Shown here in pieces: positions 7,590-15,030 of a stretch of DNA of 64,000 nucleotides; position 1 is the first letter of the stretch, and the number at the start of each line of letters is the position of its first letter. Position numbers and translations under genes: made by a program. The DNA comes from AC-32 sp963754265 (GTDB taxonomy: Bacteria; Actinomycetota; Thermoleophilia; Gaiellales; Gaiellaceae), in assembly GCA_963754265.1 (NCBI GenBank), contig CAVWFB010000016.1:62001-126000 (forward strand), in the 5' to 3' direction. The notes under the pieces were generated by a model that saw only the letters and a list, made by a program, of their open reading frames with translations, did no database searches and was not told where the DNA came from.

Positions 7590-9140
7590 ATGCGACTGAA
7601 GACGATGTTCGGCCTGTGCTGTTGCGCCGTGCTGGCCATGACACTGGCTGCATCCGCTCAGGCGAGCCTCGAGGTGGGGGTGACCGAGGACGCGGGCAAG
7701 TCGGCCGACGGCGGCGCCGCCTTCTTCGCCGCGATGACCGACCTCGGGCTCAAGGCCAACCGTGTCTCGATCTCGTGGGACCCGGCGACCCCGACGACGA
7801 TCCAGAACCAGGCCGAGATCGTGGCCTGGCTCCCACAGGCTCAGCTGGCCGGCACGCGCATCATCTTCGCAGTGTCGCCGCTCAAGGCAAATGACGTCAC
7901 GGCTTCGCCAGACAGGGTGACGCAATTCGTGGCGTTCGTTCGGCAGTTGGCGCAGACCTTCCCGACCGTCAAGGACTACGTGATCGGCAACGAGCCGAAC
8001 CAGCCTCGCTTCTGGATGCCGCAGTACAAGGCCGGCAAGCCACTCTCGGCGGCCGCCTACCTGAAGGTGCTGTCCCAGTCGTACGACGCGCTCAAGGCCG
8101 TCGACCCGACGATCAACGTGATCGGAATCGGGCTGTCGCCGCGCGGCAACGACCAGCCGTTCGCGACCTCGAACTCCTCGCGCTCGCCGGTGCGCTTCCT
8201 GCATGACCTCGGCGTCGCCTACCGGGCGAGCCATCGCGCCAAGCCCCTGATGGACGAGCTGGCGTTCCACCCCTACCCGAGTCGAGACGGCGATTCGCCC
8301 GACGTCGGCTACATCTGGCCGAACGCCGGGATCCCGAACCTCGACCGGATCAAGCAGGCGGTCTGGGACGCCTTCCACGGGACGGCACAGTCCACGTTCG
8401 CGGAGCCGGGGGTGACGACCTTCACGAGGCCGCTCATGTTCGAGCTCGACGAGGTGGGCTGGCAAGTCACCATCCCCGCCGACCTCTCGCCGCTCTACTT
8501 CGGCACCGAGACCTCTCGCTCGACGGTCAACGAGCAGACGCAGGCGCAGTACTACACCGACTCGATCGACTCGCTGGCCTGCGATCGCTCCGTGCGGGCG
8601 CTCAATTTCTTCCACCTGATGGACGAGCCCAACCTCGACCGCTGGCAGAGCGGCCTCGAACGCGTCGACCTGACGCCACGGCCGTCCTACGAGGCCGTGA
8701 AGCAAACCGTCAAGGACACCGGCGGGAAGTGCCAGGGAACGCCGGTGAAGTGGAGCCACACGCTCCACGTCGTGAGCCCGCGGACCTCGTTCGGTCTCCG
8801 CAACCGCGCCACCACCTGGAAGAAATGGAGCTTCCCGGCCAGCGCGGGAGAGCAGGCGACCTTCCGCGCCGGGATCTTCCCGGTCACCGTCGGCAAGAAG
8901 GCGATCGGCAAGCGCCTCACCTCCGGCCGGCCGGCCGCGCTCCTGACCAGCAAGGGCACGATCGCGGCGAAGAAGCGGGTCGTCGCGTTCCCGGCCCGGA
9001 CCCTCAAGCCCGGCCGCTACGTTTTCGGCATCCGCATGGTCGCGGCGATGAACACCCAGCGCACGAGCCTCTTCGTCAGCAAGCCCTTCCGTGTGGGACC
9101 GGCGAAGAAGGCCACGAAGAAGACGCGCAACCACTCGTGA
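7590..9140 (+). CDS. Secreted glycoside hydrolase of clan GH-A type
   Basis: A 516-residue exported protein: signal peptide (MRLKTMFGLCCCAVLAMTLA, cleavage after SAQA) and a TIM-barrel domain to about residue 375. The acid/base is probably Glu135 in IGNEPNQPRF and the nucleophile Glu288 in FELDEVGW, the usual NEP and E-x-G-W positions of clan GH-A enzymes (GH5/GH39-like). The C-terminal 130 residues are Lys/Arg-rich and beta-like, perhaps a wall-binding module. The ATG has an AGGAG site six bases upstream. The substrate cannot be read from sequence. The next gene starts on its stop codon (GTGA). Confidence 0.75.
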   Translation: MRLKTMFGLCCCAVLAMTLAASAQASLEVGVTEDAGKSADGGAAFFAAMTDLGLKANRVSISWDPATPTTIQNQAEIVAWLPQAQLAGTRIIFAVSPLKANDVTASPDRVTQFVAFVRQLAQTFPTVKDYVIGNEPNQPRFWMPQYKAGKPLSAAAYLKVLSQSYDALKAVDPTINVIGIGLSPRGNDQPFATSNSSRSPVRFLHDLGVAYRASHRAKPLMDELAFHPYPSRDGDSPDVGYIWPNAGIPNLDRIKQAVWDAFHGTAQSTFAEPGVTTFTRPLMFELDEVGWQVTIPADLSPLYFGTETSRSTVNEQTQAQYYTDSIDSLACDRSVRALNFFHLMDEPNLDRWQSGLERVDLTPRPSYEAVKQTVKDTGGKCQGTPVKWSHTLHVVSPRTSFGLRNRATTWKKWSFPASAGEQATFRAGIFPVTVGKKAIGKRLTSGRPAALLTSKGTIAAKKRVVAFPARTLKPGRYVFGIRMVAAMNTQRTSLFVSKPFRVGPAKKATKKTRNHS

Positions 9141-10270
9141 GGGATCCCCGCGTCGCCCGGCTCGGCGAGCTGATCGTCTCGTATTCGCTCGGGCTCCGGA
9201 AGGGCCAGATCCTCAGGGTCGACGTGCCGCCCGTGGGTGCGCCGCTCGCGGTCGAGCTCTACCGCGCCGCGCTCGCAGCCGGCGGGCATCCCTACGCGAA
9301 CGTCGAGCCCGAGCAGCTCCAGGAGATCCTCGTGAAGAAGGGAAACGACGAGCAGCTCGAGTACCTCTCTCCGATCGCAACGGCGGAGGTCGAGTTCGTC
9401 GACGCGATCGTGACCATCTGGTCCGAGTCCAACACGCGTGCGCTCAGCCGCGTCCCGCCGGAGCGCCATCAGCGCCTGATCGCGTCGAGCCGCAAGCTGG
9501 CCAAGCGGCGCTGGGAGCGAATCGCCGCCGGCGAGCTGCGCTGGTGCGGGGTCGTCTTCCCGACCGCCGCGCACGCGCAGGACGCGGAGATGTCGCTCGA
9601 GGAGTACGAGCACTTCGTCTTCCGGGCCTGCCACGTGGAGGGCTCCGAGGATCCGATCGGGCACTGGAACGGCGTGCGGGCCGAGCTGCGCCGCCGCGCC
9701 GATGCTCTCAGCGAGGCGCGCGAGATCCGCATCGTCGGGCCGGACACCGATCTCCGGCTCGGCGTCGAGGGGCGGACGTGGCAGCCTGCGGACGGGCGCT
9801 ACAACATGCCCGACGGCGAGGTCTATACCAGCCCGCTGGAGACGGTGACCGAGGGCGAGATCCGCTTCACCTTCCCCGCGCTCTTCCGCGGCCGCGAGGT
9901 CGAGGACATCCGGCTGCGCTTCGAAGGCGGCAAGGTGGTCGCGGCCGAGGCTGCCCGCGGGCTCGAGTACCTCGAGGCGCTCCTGGACGTGGACGAGGGC
10001 GCTCGCAGGCTCGGCGAGGTCGCGTTCGGCCTCAACTACGAGATCGACCGCTTCACGAACAACACGCTCTTCGACGAGAAGATCGGCGGCACCATGCACG
10101 TAGCGCTCGGCTCGGCCTTCGAGGAGCTCGGCGGCCAGAACACCTCCGCGCTGCACTGGGACCTCGTCTGCGACCTGCGGGCCGACGGCGAGGTCTACGC
10201 CGACGGCGAGCTGGTCTGGCGGGCGGGGCGCTTCCTCGAGCAGCCCGAACCGGCGATCGAGCGTGTCTGA
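9137..10270 (+). CDS. M29 family aminopeptidase, paralogue 1 (metal-site Tyr replaced by Phe)
   Basis: A 377-residue homologue of the AmpS/AmpT metallo-aminopeptidases. It keeps the conserved C-terminal signature: PDGEV (metal Glu), GEVAFGLN (second Glu), GGTMHVALG (His) and ALHWD (His and Asp). At the position seven residues after the first His, where the family has Tyr (MHxALGxAY), this copy has Phe (MHVALGSAF). The second paralogue keeps Tyr, so this copy may have altered activity. The GTG start overlaps the stop of the glycosidase gene, and the end overlaps the second paralogue by eight bases. Confidence 0.85.
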   Translation: MRDPRVARLGELIVSYSLGLRKGQILRVDVPPVGAPLAVELYRAALAAGGHPYANVEPEQLQEILVKKGNDEQLEYLSPIATAEVEFVDAIVTIWSESNTRALSRVPPERHQRLIASSRKLAKRRWERIAAGELRWCGVVFPTAAHAQDAEMSLEEYEHFVFRACHVEGSEDPIGHWNGVRAELRRRADALSEAREIRIVGPDTDLRLGVEGRTWQPADGRYNMPDGEVYTSPLETVTEGEIRFTFPALFRGREVEDIRLRFEGGKVVAAEAARGLEYLEALLDVDEGARRLGEVAFGLNYEIDRFTNNTLFDEKIGGTMHVALGSAFEELGGQNTSALHWDLVCDLRADGEVYADGELVWRAGRFLEQPEPAIERV

Positions 10271-11369
10271 CTCGCGCCTCGCACGCTTCGCCGACGTCCT
10301 CGTCGGCTACTCGGCCGGAGTGAAGCCCGGTGAGCTGGTGCTGCTCGAGACGCCCGTGATCGTCGAGCCGCTGATGGAGGAGCTCTACCGGGCGGTCCTC
10401 GAGGCCGGCGGCCAGCCCGTGACCCGGATCGACCTCGACCTCGCGGAGGTTCTCTACCGGGAGGGCAGCGACGACCAGATCGCGTGGGTGAACCCTGCGC
10501 GACGCGAGGACATCGAGCTCGCAGACGTCCGGATCGTGATCGAGGCGACCACGAACACGAAGGCGCTCACGAGCGTCGAGCCGTCGCGTCAGGCGCTGGT
10601 CGAGCGCTCGCGCTCGGAGCTGCGCGACCGCTACCTGGAGCGGGAGATGAGCGGGGAGCTGCGCTGGGTGCTGAGCGCCTACCCGACCAACGCGGCCGCC
10701 CAGGACGCGGAGATGTCGCTGTCCGAGTACCAGGACTTCGTCTACGGGGCGGGGTTCCTCGACAACGGCGATCCGCTCGTGCGCTGGCAGGAGTTCGCCG
10801 GGCGGCTGCGCGGAGTCGCCGAGTCTCTGGCGGCGAAGCAGGAGCTGCGGATCGTGGCCGAGGACACGGACCTGACGATGAGCGTGGCCGGCCGCAAGTG
10901 GATCGCGGCCGACGGCCACAAGAACTTCCCCGACGGCGAGGTCTTCACCGCGCCGCTGGAGACGAGCGCCGAAGGCGAGATCCGCTTCACGTTCCCGGCG
11001 GTCTTCCGCGGCCGCGAGGTCGACGACGTCCGGCTCCGGTTCCGCAAGGGCGAGGTCGTCGAGGCCTCGGCGGCGCACGGCCAGGACTTCCTCGAGGAGA
11101 TGATCGGCGTCGACGAGGGGGCGCGGCGGATCGGCGAGTTCGCCTTCGGCCTCAACGAGGCCGTCGGCGTCTTCACCCGCAACATCCTCTTCGACGAGAA
11201 GATCGGCGGCACCATGCACCTCGCGCTCGGCACGGCCTATCCCGACTGCGGCGGCACGAACCGCTCCGCGCTGCACTGGGACATGATCTGCGACCTCCGC
11301 TCGGGCAGCGAGGTCTACGCGGACGGCGAGCTGGTCTACCGCGACGGCCGGTTTCTGAACGGCGCCTGA
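10263..11369 (+). CDS. M29 family aminopeptidase, paralogue 2
   Basis: A 368-residue leucyl-type aminopeptidase of family M29 with the full expected metal set: PDGEV, GEFAFGLN, TMHLALGTAY (His and Tyr) and ALHWD. It is clearly a tandem duplicate of the gene before it; both share FPDGEV/MPDGEV, FRGREV and LFDEKIGGTMH. It releases N-terminal residues from peptides in the cytosol using a two-metal site. GTG start inside the end of paralogue 1. With the D-glutamate pair and a secreted hydrolase upstream, the block looks like a peptide and wall-fragment salvage operon. Confidence 0.9.
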   Translation: MSDSRLARFADVLVGYSAGVKPGELVLLETPVIVEPLMEELYRAVLEAGGQPVTRIDLDLAEVLYREGSDDQIAWVNPARREDIELADVRIVIEATTNTKALTSVEPSRQALVERSRSELRDRYLEREMSGELRWVLSAYPTNAAAQDAEMSLSEYQDFVYGAGFLDNGDPLVRWQEFAGRLRGVAESLAAKQELRIVAEDTDLTMSVAGRKWIAADGHKNFPDGEVFTAPLETSAEGEIRFTFPAVFRGREVDDVRLRFRKGEVVEASAAHGQDFLEEMIGVDEGARRIGEFAFGLNEAVGVFTRNILFDEKIGGTMHLALGTAYPDCGGTNRSALHWDMICDLRSGSEVYADGELVYRDGRFLNGA

Positions 11370-11405
11370 GGCGAGGGTTTTCGCCGCCGGGCGCATCCAC
11401 TCGGT

Positions 11406-11552
11406 GTGGAGCGTTCAGACCAGAGACCACGGAGCGATCCCGAGCACGCGCGACGCGAGGCCGAGGAGCAGAAGGAGGCCGAGGCGCGGCGTCGTCACGT
11501 GCTCGAGACGGTGCTTCGGGCGCTCAGCGGGAAGCCGACGCAGGGTTCTTGA
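11406..11552 (+). CDS. Possible 48-residue charged helical microprotein
   Basis: An open frame with a GTG start (MERSDQRPRSDPEHARREAE), then alternating Glu/Arg/Lys helix (EEQKEAEARRRHVLETVLRA) and a short tail. Its composition is more protein-like than the alternative frames, and it fills the gap after the aminopeptidases. There is no clear ribosome site. The stop codon overlaps the -35 hexamer of the SOS promoter for the next gene. No family recognised. Confidence 0.4.
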   Translation: MERSDQRPRSDPEHARREAEEQKEAEARRRHVLETVLRALSGKPTQGS

Positions 11553-11577
11553 CACGAACACGTGTTCGCGTTAGCAT
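11549..11577 (+). promoter_or_regulatory. Promoter of the LysM gene: TTGACA - 17 bp - TAGCAT
   Basis: A consensus -35 TTGACA (11549-11554) and -10 TAGCAT (11572-11577) are separated by exactly 17 bases. The spacer holds a perfect LexA palindrome, so a bound repressor would cover the core promoter. The start codon is only ten bases past the -10, so the transcript is leaderless or nearly so. Confidence 0.85.
11555..11568. promoter_or_regulatory. LexA operator (SOS box) 1
   Basis: CGAACACGTGTTCG is a perfect palindrome matching the Gram-positive/actinobacterial LexA consensus CGAAC-N4-GTTCG. It fills the -35/-10 spacer. Confidence 0.9.
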
Positions 11578-11579
11578 GG

Positions 11580-11593
11580 CGAACATATGTTCG
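11580..11593. promoter_or_regulatory. LexA operator (SOS box) 2, containing the start codon
   Basis: CGAACATATGTTCG is a second perfect CGAAC-N4-GTTCG palindrome, centred 25 bases after the first. It contains the ATG of the LysM gene (11587-11589) and the expected transcription start. Two perfect boxes imply tight repression. Confidence 0.9.
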
Positions 11594-11835
11594 GGAAGAT
11601 CCTTCTGATCTCGGCTCTGGCGCTGATCGCCTGGGCGGTCGTGGCCCGCGCCTCTCACGGCGCCGGCCCGGAGGTGCGGTACACGGTCAAGCGCGGCGAC
11701 ACACTCTGGGCGATCGCCGCGACGCATTACGCGGGCGACCCGCGCGACGCGATCTACCGCATCGACCGCCGCAACCATCTGGCCGGGAGCCTGCTCGTTC
11801 CCGGCCAGCGCCTCATCCTGCCCTCACCCAGGTAG
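11587..11835 (+). CDS. LysM-domain membrane microprotein, probable SOS-induced cell division suppressor (YneA/DivS-like)
   Basis: An 82-residue protein with one N-terminal membrane segment (about residues 4-22, ILLISALALIAWAVVA) and a complete LysM domain (about 31-79: YTVKRGDTLWAIA, then LLVPGQRLILP). This is the architecture of Bacillus YneA and of the actinobacterial LexA-regulated division suppressors (Rv2719c/DivS type), which block septation during DNA damage. The two perfect LexA boxes over its promoter and start codon give direct support. No lexA gene lies in the window. The last 12 bases overlap the convergent SnoaL-like gene. Confidence 0.8.
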   Translation: MFGKILLISALALIAWAVVARASHGAGPEVRYTVKRGDTLWAIAATHYAGDPRDAIYRIDRRNHLAGSLLVPGQRLILPSPR

Positions 11836-12279
11836 CGGCAGCCCGGCCGTGTAGACGCGCTCGCCGCCGAAGAGGCGGCGCTCGGCGTCCCAGGGAAAGA
11901 AGATCACCACCTTCCAGGCAAGGTGCTCGCCCGAGGGCGGGATGCCGAGCCACTCACCCTGGTGCGTCCCGGTCACGTCGGCCTCCTCGCACACTCCCTG
12001 CGGGCCGATCACGATGCCGGTCAGCCGGAAGTCGATGTCGGGGAAGGCGGCGAGCAGGCCGGCGTAGAAGCGCGCCGCGCCCTCGTGCCCCTCCCAGCGG
12101 TGGCCCGTCTGGACGAGCTCGTAGACGCAGTCCTCGGTGAGCGTGGAGATGAGGCCGGGAAGATCGCGCGCGTCCTCGGCCTTCGAGTGCCGCTTCCAGA
12201 GCTCGCGTATCTCGTCGTGCTCGCCGGCGTCGGAATCGCGCCGGATGAGGTCGAGGACGTCCGTCTTGAAGTCGCTCAC
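11824..12279 (-). CDS. SnoaL-like/ester cyclase family protein
   Basis: A 151-residue protein of the NTF2-like cone fold. Its pattern (ELWKRHSKAEDARDLPGLISTLTEDCVYEL, GHEGAARFYAGLLAAFPDIDFRL, EEADVTGTHQGEWLGIPPSG) is typical of SnoaL/ester-cyclase proteins. Members are enzymes or small-molecule binders of varied role, so none is assigned. The GTG start at 12279 lies divergently beside tRNase Z, with TAGGGT ten bases upstream. The 3' end overlaps the LysM gene. Confidence 0.75.
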   Translation of the reverse strand: MSDFKTDVLDLIRRDSDAGEHDEIRELWKRHSKAEDARDLPGLISTLTEDCVYELVQTGHRWEGHEGAARFYAGLLAAFPDIDFRLTGIVIGPQGVCEEADVTGTHQGEWLGIPPSGEHLAWKVVIFFPWDAERRLFGGERVYTAGLPLPG

Positions 12280-12293
12280 GGCGGAGGCAACCC

Positions 12294-12299
12294 TACAAT
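12294..12299 (+). promoter_or_regulatory. Leaderless -10 element of rnz
   Basis: TACAAT lies six bases before the GTG of rnz and there is no ribosome site, the usual layout of leaderless actinobacterial genes. Confidence 0.6.
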
Positions 12300-12305
12300 C
12301 GGACC

Positions 12306-13301
12306 GTGGATCTCGACCTCGTCTTCTTCGGGACCTCGGGCTCGGTGCCGACCGCGCAGCGGGCGCCGTCGGCGCTGCTGCTGCGGCGCGGGGGAGAGCG
12401 GCTCCTGTTCGACTGTGGGGAGGGCACCCAGCGGCAGCTGCTCCGCTCCGCCGTCGGGCTGATCGAGCTGCGCGTGGTCTTCGTCTCGCACTTCCACGCC
12501 GACCACTACCTGGGGCTTCCGGGGATGCTGAAGACCTTCGCCCTCCGCGGGCGCGAGATCCCGCTGACGATCTACGGCCCGCCCGGGCTGAAGGATCTCT
12601 TCAGCTCGCTGCGGCGCGTCTTCGGCAAGCTGACGTACGACCTCCAGCTGGTCGAGCTGAGCCCGGGCGATGTGCTCGAGCGCGTCGACTACAACCTCGT
12701 CACATTCCCCGTCGCCCATGGCGTCCAGTCGCTCGGCTTCGCGCTCGTCGAGCACCCGCGGCCGGGCCGCTTCGACGTCGAGGCCGCCGATACGCTCGGC
12801 GTGCCGCCCGGGCCAGAGCGCGGGCTGCTCCAGGCGGGCGAGTCGGTGACCCTGCCGGACGAGCGGGTGATCACGCCCGACGAGGTGCTGGGCCCGCCGC
12901 GCCCGGGCCGGAAGGTCGTCCTCAGCGGCGACACGGCGCCGACCGCGACCGTGCTGGAGGCGGCGCGCGGCGCGGAGGTGCTCGTCCACGAGGCCACCTT
13001 CCTCGACGAGGAGCGCGACCGCGCCCAGGAGACCGCGCACTCGACGGCCCTCGAGGCCGCAGAGATCGCACGCGACGCGGAGGTCGGCCTCCTGGCCCTG
13101 ACACATCTCTCGAATCGCTACTTCGGCCCCGAAGTGGCCCGCGAGGCGCGTACGATCTTCCCCGAGACCGTGGTGCCCAAGGACTTCGACGTCATCGACG
13201 TGCCGTTCCCCGAGCGGGGGGCGCCGCGCCTGCTCAAGGGCGGCGTCGCGCATCGTCGCGAGGAGCCCGAGCCGGTGGTCGAGCCGGAGGCGGTCTCGTG
13301 A
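12306..13301 (+). CDS. rnz: Ribonuclease Z (tRNA 3'-processing endonuclease)
   Basis: A 331-residue metallo-beta-lactamase-fold enzyme that trims the 3' ends of precursor tRNAs. It has FFGTSGSVPTAQR at the N-terminus (family G-T-x-x-x-x-P signature), the metal motif SHFHADHYLGLPG (about residues 62-75), the extended arm region, GDTAPT with the bridging Asp, and a late LTHLSNRY motif. Since the tRNA-Arg nearby lacks an encoded CCA, such processing is expected in this organism. GTG start, leaderless promoter. Confidence 0.93.
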   Translation: MDLDLVFFGTSGSVPTAQRAPSALLLRRGGERLLFDCGEGTQRQLLRSAVGLIELRVVFVSHFHADHYLGLPGMLKTFALRGREIPLTIYGPPGLKDLFSSLRRVFGKLTYDLQLVELSPGDVLERVDYNLVTFPVAHGVQSLGFALVEHPRPGRFDVEAADTLGVPPGPERGLLQAGESVTLPDERVITPDEVLGPPRPGRKVVLSGDTAPTATVLEAARGAEVLVHEATFLDEERDRAQETAHSTALEAAEIARDAEVGLLALTHLSNRYFGPEVAREARTIFPETVVPKDFDVIDVPFPERGAPRLLKGGVAHRREEPEPVVEPEAVS

Positions 13302-13380
13302 GACGCCGCTTGCGGTGTCGTTGTCAGGCCGGGCGGGCTTTGCCCGCACGGCCGTCTGCAACGACCGGTCGATACGCTGA
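13299..13380 (+). repeat. Structured intergenic repeat, copy A
   Basis: It starts at the rnz stop codon and ends before the DUF2007 gene. It contains the hairpin GGCCG-GGCGGGC-TTT-GCCCGC-A-CGGCC, then CCGTCTGCAACGACCGGTCG with the palindrome CGACCGGTCG. A second copy lies at 63657-63738. Between copies the outer stem pair changes together (GGCCG/CGGCC against GGGCG/CGCCC), which suggests selection on RNA structure. Confidence 0.6.
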
Positions 13381-13395
13381 CCAGCAGGGAAACCG

Positions 13396-13629
13396 ATGAG
13401 CAATCTGGTCCAGGTCGCCCTCGCCGAGAACGTGGCCGAGGCGGAAGAGCTGCAGGAGATCCTGCGCGCGGCGGGGATCGAGGTCGAGCTCGAGACGGCG
13501 GTGGAGCACCACCCGCAGGAGACCGAGGACGCCCCGCAGAAGGTGCTCGTGCCCGAGTCGGAGCTCGAGGCCGCCCAGCACGCGATCGAGTCGCTGAGCG
13601 ACCCTGACGATCTCATCGCCGACGCCTGA
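13396..13629 (+). CDS. DUF2007-like small protein
   Basis: A 77-residue protein with the pattern of DUF2007/putative signal-transducing proteins: an N-terminal VQVALAENVAEAEELQEILRAAGIEVEL segment and a C-terminal VLVPESELEAAQHAIE segment, a ferredoxin-like beta-alpha-beta fold. Family members are small cytosolic proteins of unclear role. ATG start with AGGGAAA upstream. The following methyltransferase begins within its last codons or just after, suggesting coupling. Confidence 0.7.
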   Translation: MSNLVQVALAENVAEAEELQEILRAAGIEVELETAVEHHPQETEDAPQKVLVPESELEAAQHAIESLSDPDDLIADA

Positions 13630-13699
13630 CTTCGGTCGGCGCGCCGCCGACTACGACCGGCTCCGTCCCGCAGACGCGAATTGGCGCGAGGTCTGCGAG

Positions 13700-14350
13700 T
13701 TGCTGGTCAGCGAGGGCGACCTGACCGGCAGGCGCGTGCTCGAGGTGGGCTCCGGCACGGGGCGCTTCCTCGCGGCCCTGGCGGGGCGCGCGAGAGCGTG
13801 GGGCGTCGACCCGGCTCCGGAGATGCTCGAGGTGGCGCGCGGCCGCGCCCACGCCGCTGGGCTGAAGCTCGGAACGGCCGAGGAGCTGCCCTTCAAGGAC
13901 GGTTGGTTCGAGCGGGCCGTCATGTGGCTCGTCGTCCACCTGCTCGACCGTCCACGGGCATTTGCCGAGCTCCACCGGGTGCTCGCGCCGGACGGGCGTC
14001 TCGCGATCGCCACCTTCGATCCGTCGTACTTCGGCGCCTTCTGGCTGAACGACTACTTTCCCTCGATGGAAGAGGCGGACCGGGCGCGCTTCCCGACCGG
14101 GGAGGAGCTGGAGGCGGAGCTTCCTGCGGCGGGGTTCGACGCCCCGAGGCTCGTGCGCCTCAGCCAGAGCGGCCGGCTCGAGCGCGCAGATGCGCTGAAC
14201 CGGATTCGCGGCAAGCACATCGGCACCTTCGACCTCATCACCAAGGAGGAGTACACGGCCGGCCTCGAGCGCGCAGAGCGAGAGCTCCCGGAGCACCTCG
14301 ACTACGCCGTCGAGTGGCTTGTCGCGGTCGCCGTCCGGCCGACCCTCTAG
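13700..14350 (+). CDS. SAM-dependent class I methyltransferase (true start probably further upstream)
   Basis: A 216-residue minimum protein with the SAM motif VLEVGSGTGRFLAAL, an acidic motif after strand 2 (GVDPAPEMLEVA) and the post-I region LGTAEELPFKDGWFERAV, as in ubiquinone/menaquinone-type methyltransferases. The TTG at 13700 is only the first standard start. The frame is open from 13598 and encodes family-like N-terminal residues (DFGRRAADYDRLRPADANWR) before it. No ATG, GTG or TTG precedes them; a CTG at 13604 is the only near-cognate choice, or an indel has removed the start. Substrate unknown. Confidence 0.75.
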   Translation: MLVSEGDLTGRRVLEVGSGTGRFLAALAGRARAWGVDPAPEMLEVARGRAHAAGLKLGTAEELPFKDGWFERAVMWLVVHLLDRPRAFAELHRVLAPDGRLAIATFDPSYFGAFWLNDYFPSMEEADRARFPTGEELEAELPAAGFDAPRLVRLSQSGRLERADALNRIRGKHIGTFDLITKEEYTAGLERAERELPEHLDYAVEWLVAVAVRPTL

Positions 14351-14398
14351 AGTCCCGCACCGATCCGCACCCCTTTAACCCGGTCCCGTGAGGCCGAG

Positions 14399-14436
14399 AA
14401 GGAGTCGAAGTGAGAACAACCCCGGGCGCGCCGTGA
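14399..14436 (+). promoter_or_regulatory. Possible eight-codon leader reading frame coupled to pyrR
   Basis: AAGGAG at 14399-14404 lies five bases before a GTG at 14410. That GTG opens an eight-codon frame (M-R-T-T-P-G-A-P) ending at a TGA (14434-14436) that overlaps the pyrR GTG as GTGA. Translation of this mini-frame could feed ribosomes to pyrR, which has no ribosome site of its own at that start. Confidence 0.4.
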
Positions 14437-15008
14437 GCGCGCAGACCTCCGCAGCGAAAACGGTTCTCGACGCCGACGCGATCGAGAAGGCGCTGACGCG
14501 CATCGCGCACGAGATCGTCGAGGGCAATCCGGAGCTCTCACACGTCGCCCTCGTCGGCATCCATACCCGCGGCGTCCCGCTCGCGCAGCGCCTGCGCCGC
14601 CGGATCGGCGAGCTCGAGGGCGCCGAGATCGCGCTCGGCCAGCTCGACATCACCTTTCACCGCGACGACGTCCACGTGCGCGCGGGCGAGGCGCCCAGGC
14701 ATCCCCAGCCGCTCGTGCGCTCGACGACGCTCGACTTCCCGCTCGAGGGAATGACGTGCGTCCTCGTGGACGATGTCCTCTACACCGGCCGGACGATCCG
14801 GGCGGCGATCGACGCGCTCTTCGGCTACGGCAGGCCCGAGCGCGTGCAGCTTGCGGTGCTCGCCGACCGCGGCCACCGGGAGCTGCCGATCCGCCCCGAC
14901 TATGTCGGCAAGAACCTGCCCACCGCCCGCGACGAGCGCATCCAGGTCGAGCTCGTCGAGGTGGACGAGATCGACCGCGTCCTCTTGATCCAGAAGGAGC
15001 CCTCGTGA
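14433..15008 (+). CDS. pyrR: PyrR, pyrimidine operon regulator / uracil phosphoribosyltransferase
   Basis: A 191-residue PyrR. It has IEKALTRIAHEIVE near the N-terminus, GIHTRGVPLAQRL, the PRPP-binding loop CVLVDDVLYTGRTIRAAI, and the C-terminal PIRPDYVGKNLPT region. In the family, UMP-bound PyrR binds pyr leader RNA to reduce expression. The GTG at 14433 gives the usual family length; an upstream GTG at 14388 would add 15 non-conserved residues. It is the first gene of the pyr cluster, and the 159-base gap to pyrB holds hairpins suited to its regulation. Confidence 0.93.
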   Translation: MSAQTSAAKTVLDADAIEKALTRIAHEIVEGNPELSHVALVGIHTRGVPLAQRLRRRIGELEGAEIALGQLDITFHRDDVHVRAGEAPRHPQPLVRSTTLDFPLEGMTCVLVDDVLYTGRTIRAAIDALFGYGRPERVQLAVLADRGHRELPIRPDYVGKNLPTARDERIQVELVEVDEIDRVLLIQKEPS

Positions 15009-15030
15009 ACCACCTGGCGACATTCGGCGG

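Noticed and set aside
13327..13353. Reading the GC hairpin after rnz as an ordinary terminator
   Set aside because: There is no T run, and the same larger element recurs at 63657-63738 with conserved flanks, so it was described as a repeat family instead.
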